Below are positions 1 to 7,029 of a stretch of DNA of 15,505 bases, piece after piece. A program made the position numbers and the translations under genes. Under the pieces are notes generated by a model. It had not been told where the DNA came from. It made no database searches and saw only the letters and a program-made list of their open reading frames with translations. The DNA is from JBBDSH01 sp040905045 (GTDB taxonomy: Bacteria; Pseudomonadota; Gammaproteobacteria; Eutrophobiales; Eutrophobiaceae), in NCBI GenBank assembly GCA_040905045.1, contig JBBDSH010000100.1, positions 1 to 15,505 on the forward strand, in the 5' to 3' direction. How positions within the stretch are numbered: position 1 is the stretch's first letter; the number at the start of each line of letters is the position of its first letter.

Positions 1-1017
1 GCGGTTGATCGGATTGCCGCCTGCTATCCTGGGCATCAATGTCGTATAGAAGTCACGCAGGTATCCACGCCGGTACGGATACTCGCAAAATTACTAAGAC
101 CAATGGTACCGTTGCTGAAGGAGACGGCACTACGTGACAGCGTCAGTCGGTTCAGGGATTTTGACGCATTGGTGGTACCGGAGCTCGGCAGTCTGCGGCT
201 CAAGCGCCGGTTGCCGAATCTCCCCATTATTCTTACCCAGCACGGTGCGGGCGATGGTGCCGCAGGTTTCGACTCCCGTATAGCACAAGCGGATTTTATT
301 CTTGTGCCGGGTCGGAAGCTGGAACGCCGCTACAGAGGAGATCAATTAATACGTAACGGTAATTATGCCGTTGTGGGTTATCCGAAATTTGACGCGATCG
401 ACAAGGTGGTGCCGGACGCTCGTCCTGTTTTCGACGATGAACGCACGGTCGTGCTTTACAACCCTCATTTCGACAGCAGGCGTTCTTCCTGGCATAAATG
501 GGGGACAAAAGTATTGGATTTTTTCGCCGACCATACGGACCGCTATGATCTGATTTTCGCGCCCCATGTGAAACTCTTTGAACAGTGGCTCCGCCGGGGT
601 GCTTACTTGCCTCCTCGCTTCCTGCGTTGCCCGAATATCCATATCGATCTTGGCGGCCCGGCTTCCGCCGATATGACCTATACTCGTACAGCCGATATCT
701 ATCTGGGAGATGTTTCAAGCCAGATTTATGAGTACCTACGTAACCCCAGGCCCTGTGTGTTCCTCAATTCACACGGCGTTGATTGGGAGAAAGATCCGAA
801 TTATGCTCATTGGCATTTCGGACCGGTTGTTAATGATATCTCTGAACTCGGGATGATGCTGGATCGTGCCATGGCGGAGCACACAAAATTCAGGCCCGTT
901 CAGGAGCATGCCTTCGCTGATACATTTGTTTTTACGGAACCTTCTGCTGTTGTAAACGCGGCGCGTGCGATCCTGAAATTTATCACTCGCCGGGAGTTGT
1001 CCCGGAATTCTTCGTAA
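1..1017 (+). CDS. CDP-glycerol glycerophosphotransferase-like protein (5' end outside window)
   Basis: The reading frame is open from the first base of the window, so the true start is upstream; the first ATG inside (103) would discard 34 coding-like residues. About 338 residues are visible. The fold suggested is the TagF/TarB-like (Glyphos_transf) or GT-B type: an ILTQHGAGDG segment near visible residue 81 resembles the family's HG loop, and GDVSSQIYEYL near residue 236 matches the usual 'D-x-S-S-x-x-x-E-Y-L' signature followed by a buried hydrophobic strand. Family members transfer polyol-phosphate units from CDP-activated donors to a surface polymer at the inner face of the membrane. In Gram-negatives such genes usually sit in capsule, O-antigen or phosphonate/polyol decoration clusters, which fits the sulfotransferases and glycosyltransferase that follow. 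It is convergent with the next gene. An alternative is a generic epimerase-like GT-B protein. Donor and acceptor are unknown. Confidence 0.7.
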   Translation, partial: AVDRIAACYPGHQCRIEVTQVSTPVRILAKLLRPMVPLLKETALRDSVSRFRDFDALVVPELGSLRLKRRLPNLPIILTQHGAGDGAAGFDSRIAQADFILVPGRKLERRYRGDQLIRNGNYAVVGYPKFDAIDKVVPDARPVFDDERTVVLYNPHFDSRRSSWHKWGTKVLDFFADHTDRYDLIFAPHVKLFEQWLRRGAYLPPRFLRCPNIHIDLGGPASADMTYTRTADIYLGDVSSQIYEYLRNPRPCVFLNSHGVDWEKDPNYAHWHFGPVVNDISELGMMLDRAMAEHTKFRPVQEHAFADTFVFTEPSAVVNAARAILKFITRRELSRNSS

Positions 1018-1030
1018 GCCTCGTTATGGC

Positions 1031-1062
1031 AGCCGGAAAGGGCGGATGTAAGGCACCCGGCT
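1031..1062. terminator. weak inverted repeat between convergent genes
   Basis: AGCCGG at 1031-1036 and CCGGCT at 1057-1062 can pair across a 20-nt loop and are followed by TTT on the plus strand. It lies just after the stop of the glycerophosphotransferase-like gene, where a terminator is expected. The stem is short and the loop long, so this is a weak candidate. Confidence 0.2.
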
Positions 1063-1209
1063 TTATTCCCGGATCCAAAGTGCCACGACCAGATCTTCGC
1101 GATACGGGTAACGTTGCAGTATTTCCGCAGGACCCATGATGGAGGATTGCTTGAAGGCGGATCGGATAATGTACCGGGCCTGGATATCGTCGATATTCCG
1201 AGCAGGCAT
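1063..1209 (-). CDS. possible 48-residue small protein downstream of sulfotransferase
   Basis: An ATG at 1209 (minus strand) opens a 48-codon frame ending in TAA at 1063. It begins 25 nt after the stop of the sulfotransferase, in a different frame. The composition looks protein-like: predicted helical, mixed charged and hydrophobic, ending VVALWIRE, with no low-complexity runs. The same frame stays open upstream into the 3' end of the sulfotransferase gene until a TGA, so it could also be a remnant of a longer coding sequence fused by a frameshift. A GGAG lies about 20 nt upstream of the ATG, too far for a convincing Shine-Dalgarno. No family is recognised. Treat it as a candidate small gene or decayed fragment. 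Confidence 0.3.
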   Translation of the reverse strand: MPARNIDDIQARYIIRSAFKQSSIMGPAEILQRYPYREDLVVALWIRE

Positions 1210-1234
1210 TAAAGAGTGTCCATGAAATCTCCGG

Positions 1235-2236
1235 TCAAAGCGGAGATTCTCGGTCAGCAGTGGTCATTGGATAATCGTACCTCGCTAATGGCAGACCGAG
1301 TTCCTTGGCGAGTTCTTCATTACCAGTTGCATAGCGATATTGTAGATCTGCATAAAGCCTCTTCCCGAATAATTGCCGGCTGGTTATTTGTGGCCCTGCC
1401 AGGAACGTCTTGTTGAATGCTTTCAGGGCGGCTTTATGCAGGCCCATGGGAATAATCGGAAGCAAGACTAATCGATTGGGATTGTCCCAGCGTGAAAACG
1501 GACCCAAGAGACGGGCAAGCTGCAATGAGATCAAGCCCAGGGATTTATTCCTGTGCGCATAGTCGAGTTTATCAAATTTTATTTCCAGATCGAAACGAGA
1601 GGCATATTTTTCTGCGAAGCCTTGAGCATCTTCAAGAAATTCTTCATAACAAAATACATGCACGTTTTTTTGTCCGAATATATTCTGGTAATGACGAATT
1701 AAATACTGGTAAGAAAAATGATCCAGGGTCAATCGCGGATTTTTATACCATCTCCTGTAATACATATTGGCTGGCTTGTAAGGATACAGGAAACGGTTTA
1801 GCGAGTAAGTCCCGCCTGCACGAATATATTGAAGATATGTGGAACGGATCATGTCAAGTTGATTGCGTATGAAAATCACGATCCGGGCATCGGGATAAAC
1901 GGAGTGAAGCCGGTAAGCCATATCTTTGGACAAGGCTTCCAGAAGCCCTCCATTATCGGGGTGGCCGCACATATCTTCCTCACATATAATCGGCCTTTCT
2001 TCTGAGACGAGTCTTTTTCTTGCATGGGCCGGATCGAAGCTGAGAGCTGTTGTGTTTAAAAAAACATCCCGCACCAAACGTCGATTCAAATATGTAGCAT
2101 TTCCTACATAAGGGTAAAAATTCTTCTGGAACCAGCTTGTAGCGGTTTTATGATAGCCAATATGGATCAGGGGGAGATTCATGTGCATGTTCAGTTTTGC
2201 TGTGTGCTCTGGTTTTCGGGTCTCCGGGACGGACAT
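1235..2236 (-). CDS. PAPS-dependent sulfotransferase family protein
   Basis: This 333-residue protein carries both PAPS-binding signatures. The 5'-phosphosulfate loop is IHIGYHKTATSWFQ at residues 24-37, and the 3'-phosphate motif lies around FIRNQLDMIRSTY, with R124 and S132 at the classical R-x7-S spacing. The C-terminus (LGLPLARYDYP) is the usual end of bacterial sulfotransferases. It should move sulfate from PAPS to a hydroxyl or amine, here most likely on a surface glycan, given its polysaccharide neighbours. Start choice is uncertain: M1 is used, but M17 or M19 would put the protein's first strand at the more usual distance from the N-terminus, and none has a clear Shine-Dalgarno. It is transcribed divergently from the second sulfotransferase. 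Its DNA looks more AT-rich than the downstream housekeeping genes, compatible with acquisition by transfer. Confidence 0.85.
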   Translation of the reverse strand: MSVPETRKPEHTAKLNMHMNLPLIHIGYHKTATSWFQKNFYPYVGNATYLNRRLVRDVFLNTTALSFDPAHARKRLVSEERPIICEEDMCGHPDNGGLLEALSKDMAYRLHSVYPDARIVIFIRNQLDMIRSTYLQYIRAGGTYSLNRFLYPYKPANMYYRRWYKNPRLTLDHFSYQYLIRHYQNIFGQKNVHVFCYEEFLEDAQGFAEKYASRFDLEIKFDKLDYAHRNKSLGLISLQLARLLGPFSRWDNPNRLVLLPIIPMGLHKAALKAFNKTFLAGPQITSRQLFGKRLYADLQYRYATGNEELAKELGLPLARYDYPMTTADRESPL

Positions 2237-2273
2237 CCTGATTTCGACGGCAATATGTTCCCGTTTGGAGGCA

Positions 2274-2282
2274 TGTTATAAT
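2274..2282 (+). promoter_or_regulatory. extended -10 promoter candidate for second sulfotransferase
   Basis: TGTTATAAT at 2274-2282 is an exact extended -10 element (TG-n-TATAAT). It sits in the AT-rich gap between the two divergent sulfotransferase genes, 48 nt before the ATG at 2331. No good -35 box is visible, which extended -10 promoters tolerate. The opposite strand also contains a TATAAC-like hexamer in the same AT-rich stretch that could serve the minus-strand gene. Confidence 0.4.
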
Positions 2283-2330
2283 TTTTTGATATTGAATCAG
2301 TTATTTTATCGGCATTAAAGGGCCATAACC

Positions 2331-3431
2331 ATGCTCTATGCACTTCCCGACCATAATGTCATGGAAACCCTGCTCCCCGGGATACAGGATCGGCACTTGC
2401 CGGTTGACGAGGCAGTGGAACGGATACACAACCGGCCCGGTCTCGTGCCCGTCGCCGTGAATCCGGAGGGAGGTTGTCTGGTCTATTTCGCCGATATCGG
2501 CGAAACCCCGCTGAAAGAATGGAAATACATCTATACCATAGAGCGTCTTGCCGGCGAGAACGCCATAGACGATATGTTCGTTACCGATCTGGCCCTGCTG
2601 GAGCGCGACGATGCCGCCGGTGACGGTATTTCACCCACCGGCTTGATCTTCCACGTATCCCGTTGCGGTTCCACTTTGTTTACCAAGGCACTGGCGCGAT
2701 CGTCGGCCAATCTCTGTGTCAACCAGGGCGGGCCGTTGCAGGAAGGCTTCTGGGCCGCCGTTACCGATCACTGGCGGCATGATCCGGAAATCAATGAACG
2801 TAATCTGAAAATGTTTCGCAATCTGGTCCTGCTCATGACCCGCAAGCGATGCCCGGAATACCGGCGCAGCTTCGTGAAGTTTATCAGCTGGAACATTATC
2901 TATCAGGAATTTATCCGCGCGGCATTCCCCGACGCGGCGCCGTTGTTCATCTATCGCAACCCAGTGGAGGTGATCGCCACGGTACTGCAGGAGACCACGG
3001 CCGTACTGCGGGCCAAGGGGACGCGGCAGGCTTACATGCTTACCCGCCTGCCACCTGAAGACACGGCGAAAATGAGCGATGTGGAATACCTGGCTCATTG
3101 TTATGCCTGTTATTTCGAGATTGCATTGAATGCGGGAGAGGCGAGCGGACTGCACATTGTCAATTTTGAGCAGTTGAGGCATCCGGAGTCATTCAGTGAC
3201 GTCCTCTCCCGGGGTCTCAACCTGAGGCCGGATGCCTCTGAACTGTCGCAGATGCGCGAACAATATCACTATTACTCGAAAGACGACTCCGACAAAACCG
3301 TTTATACTGGCGACTCGGACGATTTGCTGGAAATTTTAGGCGCCGATGACAGGCGGCTAATCGAACGGATCTGCGGCGAGGGCCTGGATCGGCTGAATCA
3401 TTCCGGGTGTAACATCTTTCCGGCAACGTAG
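2331..3431 (+). CDS. sulfotransferase family protein with ~100-residue N-terminal extension
   Basis: The protein is 366 residues. Residues 107-116 (FHVSRCGSTL) form a PAPS-binding P-loop of the 'SRCGST' type, and FIYRNPVEVIATVLQ at 206-220 is the 3'-phosphate motif with R209 and T217, a threonine where serine is usual. The first ~100 residues form a separate segment with no recognised signature; the motif therefore sits much later than in the neighbouring sulfotransferase, so the two are not recent duplicates. Its likely role is sulfation from PAPS, acceptor unknown. SRCGST-type proteins also occur outside glycan clusters, so a peptide or small-molecule acceptor is possible. The ATG is well placed: AAAGGG at 2317-2322 lies 8 nt upstream. 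It is followed by a gap of about 300 nt, so it is probably not cotranscribed with the glycosyltransferase. Confidence 0.8.
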   Translation: MLYALPDHNVMETLLPGIQDRHLPVDEAVERIHNRPGLVPVAVNPEGGCLVYFADIGETPLKEWKYIYTIERLAGENAIDDMFVTDLALLERDDAAGDGISPTGLIFHVSRCGSTLFTKALARSSANLCVNQGGPLQEGFWAAVTDHWRHDPEINERNLKMFRNLVLLMTRKRCPEYRRSFVKFISWNIIYQEFIRAAFPDAAPLFIYRNPVEVIATVLQETTAVLRAKGTRQAYMLTRLPPEDTAKMSDVEYLAHCYACYFEIALNAGEASGLHIVNFEQLRHPESFSDVLSRGLNLRPDASELSQMREQYHYYSKDDSDKTVYTGDSDDLLEILGADDRRLIERICGEGLDRLNHSGCNIFPAT

Positions 3432-3738
3432 TCTAATTACTTGACCCGAACGGCTATATTTTATATATAGAATCAAAAGATAGTCCTTACTGTTAATAAA
3501 TATTCAGCGTTTTAATCCATAACTCTTTGAAAATTAAAGGAAAAGCAGAAATAAAACGTGCTTGCGTCCTTGATTCCAATTACAATCATCCCTGTTACAG
3601 CATCTTTATGCTCTCGAGCATGGCCTGTTTCCGAGCTCAACCGCGGCTATGGTGGAAAATGATTCAGAAATGCCCCGATTTCAGCTACCATATCCGGTTT
3701 TTTGCCGCCCGCAAAAAGACTTTGGTGAAAGCAAAACC
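3432..3738 (+). other. AT-rich intergenic leader between sulfotransferase and glycosyltransferase
   Basis: These 307 bases contain a promoter candidate near their left end and a possible short coding remnant (both listed separately). The left third is markedly AT-rich and the right third returns to coding-like composition. No RNA gene or terminator is apparent. Confidence 0.4.
3441..3469 (+). promoter_or_regulatory. sigma-70-type promoter candidate
   Basis: TTGACC (3441-3446), a 17-nt spacer and TATATA (3464-3469) give a near-consensus promoter just after the stop of the preceding gene. Transcription would begin near 3476, leaving a leader of about 260 nt before the glycosyltransferase start, or about 50-130 nt before possible starts of a short ORF inside the leader. 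Confidence 0.5.
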
Positions 3739-3742
3739 ATGA
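3608..3742 (+). CDS. possible small protein or gene remnant overlapping the glycosyltransferase start
   Basis: From ATG 3608 (or ATG 3620) a 44-codon frame runs to a TGA at 3740-3742, which overlaps the ATG of the glycosyltransferase as ATGA, the arrangement typical of translationally coupled genes. The frame is open further upstream to a TTG at 3527. The C-terminal half is basic and aromatic (WWKMIQK, FFAARKK). No family is recognised and no clear Shine-Dalgarno precedes either ATG. It might be a leader peptide, a small coupled protein, or the 3' end of a decayed gene. Confidence 0.25.
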   Translation: MLSSMACFRAQPRLWWKMIQKCPDFSYHIRFFAARKKTLVKAKP

Positions 3743-4488
3743 CACATACCTTGAATAACCAACTCCTGACGGTTCTGATACCGAATCACAACTATGCCAG
3801 GTACATCAGCGACGCTATCGACAGTGTCCTGGAACAGGATTATTCCTCCATAGAGCTCATCGTGGTTGATGACGGCAGCAGCGATGATTCTGTCGCCGTT
3901 ATTGAAAGGAAGCTGGCGGAGAAAAACGGCCTGCGTCGCAAGGAGTTGGTTGTTCTCGATAAAAACCGGGGCAAACTGGGGGCGATTAATGCGGTTTTAA
4001 AGCAAATCTCCGGGGAATATCTGATCACCCTGGACGCCGATGACTGGCTCAGCCCGGCATACGCCAGTCGCTGCATCGCGGAACTGCGTCAGAAAAGGCT
4101 GCGTGATGCCAGTCTCGGTTTCATCTACACCGATTGCCGTCTGGTGGACAAATACGGCAGCCCCATCGATCACGGCCGTTCCGTTGCCTTTGATCGTGAA
4201 CTGGTCGGGAAACTGAGCTTTTTGCCGGAACCGGCGCTGATGTTAAGCCGGGCGTTTCTGCAAGCCACCCCCTTTGATGAATCCATCCGGGTGGCCACCA
4301 AGCATCACAAATGGTGCCGCGTGGTGGAAAACGGCTGGAGCGGCTACCACATCGCCGAACCCCTGTTCTACTATCGCATGCACACGGATAATATCTCGGG
4401 TATAGGCCGGCGTGTCATGGCCGAATCCGAGGAAGGCAAGCGCGGCGAACGCATTCTTTCCGGTTACTGGGAAGTGGCCCAGGGTTGA
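3739..4488 (+). CDS. family 2 glycosyltransferase
   Basis: A 249-residue GT-A protein of glycosyltransferase family 2. The N-terminal strand LTVLIPNHNYARYI is followed by VVDDGSSDD at 42-50 (nucleotide binding) and LDADDW at 98-103, which supplies the metal-binding DxD. A C-terminal RMHTDNIS segment is typical of this family's acceptor region. No membrane segment is visible, so it is a cytoplasmic or peripheral enzyme adding a sugar to a lipid-linked glycan. ATG 3739 is preferred over ATG 3649: it puts the first strand at residue 10 as usual, has GAAAG 7 nt upstream, and overlaps the stop of a short upstream frame. Sugar donor and acceptor cannot be deduced. The gene belongs to the surface-polysaccharide region. 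Confidence 0.88.
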   Translation: MTHTLNNQLLTVLIPNHNYARYISDAIDSVLEQDYSSIELIVVDDGSSDDSVAVIERKLAEKNGLRRKELVVLDKNRGKLGAINAVLKQISGEYLITLDADDWLSPAYASRCIAELRQKRLRDASLGFIYTDCRLVDKYGSPIDHGRSVAFDRELVGKLSFLPEPALMLSRAFLQATPFDESIRVATKHHKWCRVVENGWSGYHIAEPLFYYRMHTDNISGIGRRVMAESEEGKRGERILSGYWEVAQG

Positions 4489-4495
4489 GACCGTA

Positions 4496-4521
4496 AAGCC
4501 TTGCCGGCCGCCCGGCCGGTA
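4496..4521 (+). repeat. GC-rich palindrome, copy 1 of a dispersed hairpin repeat
   Basis: AAGCCT is followed by TGCCGGCC (4502-4509), a GCCC loop and GGCCGGTA (4514-4521), forming an 8-bp stem that includes one G-U pair. It lies 7 nt after the glycosyltransferase stop. The same module, with one extra base and a different loop, occurs at 6990-7016. It could end transcription of the glycosyltransferase, though only a short T-rich stretch follows. Confidence 0.55.
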
Positions 4522-4526
4522 TCCTT

Positions 4527-4532
4527 TATAAT
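4527..4532 (+). promoter_or_regulatory. -10-like TATAAT ahead of MmgE/PrpD gene
   Basis: An exact TATAAT lies 43 nt upstream of the ATG at 4576, directly after the GC palindrome. The best -35-like hexamer, TTGCCG at 4501, is 20 nt away, longer than usual, so this is only a tentative promoter. Confidence 0.25.
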
Positions 4533-4575
4533 CATTTCCCCCTGTCTTTGGGTATGGATCAGTATTGAATACGAT

Positions 4576-5988
4576 ATGACGACGAATCCCCTGAAAGCCT
4601 ATGGAGAATGGATTGCCTCGGTTGACAATACCTGGCCGGAAGAAGCCCTGGACTCGGCCTATCGGGAACTGATCGATACCATCGCGGTTATTATTCCCGG
4701 CGCGGTATCACCGGTTGCCGAAAAAGTTCTGGGTCGGGCGCGCCAATGGGGTCCCGGTGACTGTACCGCAGCCGGTTCAACGGATCGCCTGGCCCTGCCC
4801 TGGGCCGCCATGATCAACGCCACGGCCGGCCATGCCCTGGATTTCGATGACAATTTCGACCCGGCCAAGGCCCATGTCTCCACCGTCCTCTGGCCCGCGA
4901 TCCTCGCCGTGGCCGAACAGGAAGGATCTTCGCCACGGGACTGTCTCGATGCCTATATCGTCGCCCTGCAGATCCAGGGGCGCATCGGCCAGGGACTGAA
5001 TCCCCCGCATCGCAAGCGCGGCTGGCATTCCACGGCCACCACCGGCGCCCTGGGCGCGGCCGCCGCCACGGCGCGCCTGCTTCGTCTTGACGCTGAGCGC
5101 TCCGCCATGGCGTTGTCCCTGGCCACCAGTACCGCCGGGGGGTTCATGTCGCAATTCGGCACCATGGCCAAACCTCTGCACGCCGGCAACGCCGCCAAGG
5201 GCGGTATCCTGTCCGCCTGTTTCGCCCAGGACGGCATGACCGCCGGCTGGCACACCCTGGACGGCCCTACCGGCATGAATACCCTGATGGTGGGGCCGGA
5301 TCGGGAGGAACTGCGCGCGGCCATCCGCGAACCGGAACACGGCCAGACCCTGACCTTCGAGACGGAATCCATCGGCGAGCCGTTGCTGATTATCGAGAAC
5401 AAGTTCCGGGTGAAGCGGTTTCCCACCTGTGGCAGCGCCCACCGTTCCCTGGATGCCATGCTCGCCTTGCTTGAGGAACATGGTTTCCGCGCCGAAGATA
5501 TCGAACGGATCGATGTCCATGCCCCGGCCATGCATCTGAAAAACCTGATGTACGAGCGTCCCGAAACCGGGCTGCAGGGCAAGTTCTCCGTGGAATACCC
5601 GCTCGCCTGCGTCATCATCAAGGGCGAGTGCATTCTGGATGATTTCACCGATGAGGCACTGGCACGACCGGCATACCGGGCCTTGTTTGAACGGATTCAT
5701 CGTCACCCCAATGATCTTCCGGAGACGGGATTCAGTACGACCATCAAAGTGACCCTGAAAGACGGTCGCGTGGTGGAGAAATCCGTTTCCATGCCACTGG
5801 GCAGCAAGGTGGCGCCTTTCCCCACCGAGCTGTACTGGAAAAAATTTGATCAATGTACAACCGGGGTCATGTCATCCGCCGATCAAAAGAATTTGAAACA
5901 GGCCCTGGAAGATTTCACTTCATTGGCGCGGGCCGGCAAAATGACGCGCTGCATGGGCGTTGAACTGAAGCCCACGGGATACTCCTGA
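4576..5988 (+). CDS. MmgE/PrpD family protein
   Basis: A 470-residue protein of the MmgE/PrpD family (2-methylcitrate dehydratase, cis-aconitate decarboxylase, aconitate isomerase and iminodisuccinate epimerase belong to it). Family landmarks: GHALDFDD at 85-92 with H100 just after, GWHSTATTGALGAAAA from 149, FGTMAKPLHAG at 194-204, and FPTCGSAHRSLDA from 282. Length matches the family. No prp genes (prpB, prpC, acnD) are in view, so propionate catabolism is unlikely; it probably isomerises, dehydrates or decarboxylates a carboxylic acid that feeds the neighbouring nucleotidyltransferase or glycan genes. ATG 4576 is chosen: a TTG 25 codons upstream would place the DNA palindrome and TATAAT inside the gene, and homologues start close to this ATG. 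Only 5 nt separate its stop from the next gene, indicating one operon. Confidence 0.88.
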   Translation: MTTNPLKAYGEWIASVDNTWPEEALDSAYRELIDTIAVIIPGAVSPVAEKVLGRARQWGPGDCTAAGSTDRLALPWAAMINATAGHALDFDDNFDPAKAHVSTVLWPAILAVAEQEGSSPRDCLDAYIVALQIQGRIGQGLNPPHRKRGWHSTATTGALGAAAATARLLRLDAERSAMALSLATSTAGGFMSQFGTMAKPLHAGNAAKGGILSACFAQDGMTAGWHTLDGPTGMNTLMVGPDREELRAAIREPEHGQTLTFETESIGEPLLIIENKFRVKRFPTCGSAHRSLDAMLALLEEHGFRAEDIERIDVHAPAMHLKNLMYERPETGLQGKFSVEYPLACVIIKGECILDDFTDEALARPAYRALFERIHRHPNDLPETGFSTTIKVTLKDGRVVEKSVSMPLGSKVAPFPTELYWKKFDQCTTGVMSSADQKNLKQALEDFTSLARAGKMTRCMGVELKPTGYS

Positions 5989-5993
5989 ACAAT

Positions 5994-6821
5994 ATGACAA
6001 CCGAAGAAACCGAGCATCCGTCGCTGACGGCACTGGTTCTTGCCGCCAGCCGCAAGGGCGGCCAGGATCCTTTGGCCAGCATGCAGAATAAATCCCATAA
6101 ATGCCTGGTCGAAGTCGATGGTATCGCCATGATTGAACGGGTTATACAGACCCTGATGGACAGCGGCTGTTTTGATCGAATCCTGGTTTCCATTGAGAGT
6201 GAGCAGCCGCTACTGCAACTGGACGCGACCCGGCTCTGGCTCGATAACGACGATATCGAGATAGTCCGGAGCGCCGATAATCTCGCCGACAGTCTGGTCA
6301 ACCTGGTACCAAAAGCGGATCAAATATTACCCATGGTGGTCACCACGGCGGACAATGCCCTGCATACCCCGGAACTGATGCGGGATTTCGTAACGGGTTT
6401 CCTGGAGAAAGGCGAAGACGCGGCGGTTGCTGTTACCACGGAAGAGTCGGTGCTGGCCGAATACCCGGATGAAAAGATCATGTATTTTCGCTTCAGGGAC
6501 GGCGGCTATTCCTTCTGTAATCTCTTTGGTATTGCCACGCTCGGGGGCCTTGAGGCGGCCAGGATTTTCCGTACCGGCGGCCAGTTCCGTAAGCGCCCCC
6601 GGCGCATCCTGAAGATCTTCGGACTGATGCCTTTAATTCTGTACAAATTCCGCCTGGCCGGCCTTGACGCCGTGATTCGGCGGATCTCGAAAAGATTTGG
6701 CATCACCATCAATATAGTGCGACTGGATTACGGTTTCGGTCCCATTGATATCGATAACGAGAAGACCTTCGCCATCGGTGAACGGACACTGAAGAAGCGC
6801 CGGGAAGCCAGTGAATTGTGA
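5994..6821 (+). CDS. MobA-like NTP transferase domain protein
   Basis: A 275-residue nucleotidyltransferase of the MobA-like GT-A superfamily. The N-terminal nucleotide loop is LVLAASRKGGQDPLA at 14-28, an expanded variant of the usual L-A-G-G-x-S-x-R-x-G, followed by K36 in KCLVEVDG. TTADNAL at 117-123 occupies the position of the metal-binding acidic motif, and IDIDNEKTFAIGE near the C-terminus is the family's second acidic motif. Such enzymes make NDP- or CDP-activated sugars, polyols, inositol, aminoethylphosphonate or cofactors. Directly following MmgE/PrpD (5-nt gap) and lying near a CDP-glycerol-transferase-like gene, it may supply a CDP-activated building block. A region of about residues 195-240 rich in R/K and hydrophobics is less typical. 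The substrate is unknown. Confidence 0.82.
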   Translation: MTTEETEHPSLTALVLAASRKGGQDPLASMQNKSHKCLVEVDGIAMIERVIQTLMDSGCFDRILVSIESEQPLLQLDATRLWLDNDDIEIVRSADNLADSLVNLVPKADQILPMVVTTADNALHTPELMRDFVTGFLEKGEDAAVAVTTEESVLAEYPDEKIMYFRFRDGGYSFCNLFGIATLGGLEAARIFRTGGQFRKRPRRILKIFGLMPLILYKFRLAGLDAVIRRISKRFGITINIVRLDYGFGPIDIDNEKTFAIGERTLKKRREASEL

Positions 6822-6931
6822 TGAATTCAGCACCGGACGGTGTTACTGAGCACGCGAAGATTCGTGGCGACATCCGCATCTACATACACGGCCATACTGT
6901 TTCCAACCGCAGTGAAATCTTCAGCAGTTGA
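6821..6931 (+). CDS. possible 36-residue small protein or truncated gene
   Basis: An ATG overlaps the nucleotidyltransferase stop as TGATG and opens a 36-codon frame ending in TGA at 6929. Residues include KIRGDIRIYIHGHTVSN, which looks like a natural beta-strand-containing sequence rather than random translation. The overlap suggests translational coupling. It is short and ends where the repeat-rich gap starts, so it may be the 5' stub of a third operon gene lost by deletion or repeat insertion. No family is recognised. Confidence 0.35.
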   Translation: MNSAPDGVTEHAKIRGDIRIYIHGHTVSNRSEIFSS

Positions 6932-6989
6932 TTCCCGCAGCTGAACTATTGAGCGTTACATAATTGTCGAACCCGCTCTCGTCATTAGG

Positions 6990-7016
6990 AAGCCTGTGCC
7001 GGCCTCCGGGCCGGTA
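6990..7016 (+). repeat. GC-rich palindrome, copy 2 of a dispersed hairpin repeat
   Basis: AAGCCTG, TGCCGGCC (6997-7004), a TCCG loop and GGCCGGTA (7009-7016). Apart from one inserted G and the loop it repeats the module at 4496-4521. A third, degraded version (AGCCTGTTCCGGCC) starts at 7031, exactly 40 bp after the AGCCTGTGCCGGCC at 6991. Confidence 0.6.
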
Positions 7017-7029
7017 CCGCCCCGTATCA

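Noticed and set aside
2306..2313. GCCGATAA on the minus strand as a FliA -10 for the first sulfotransferase
   Set aside because: No TAAAGTTT-like box occurs 11 nt upstream, so the match to one half alone is likely chance.
3649..3738. Longer N-terminus for the glycosyltransferase from ATG 3649
   Set aside because: It adds 30 residues not expected ahead of the first GT2 strand and lacks a close Shine-Dalgarno; ATG 3739 fits better.
4777..5853. Minus-strand frame of about 358 codons opposite MmgE/PrpD
   Set aside because: Gly/Gln/His-rich translation typical of antisense reading; the plus strand carries all PrpD motifs.
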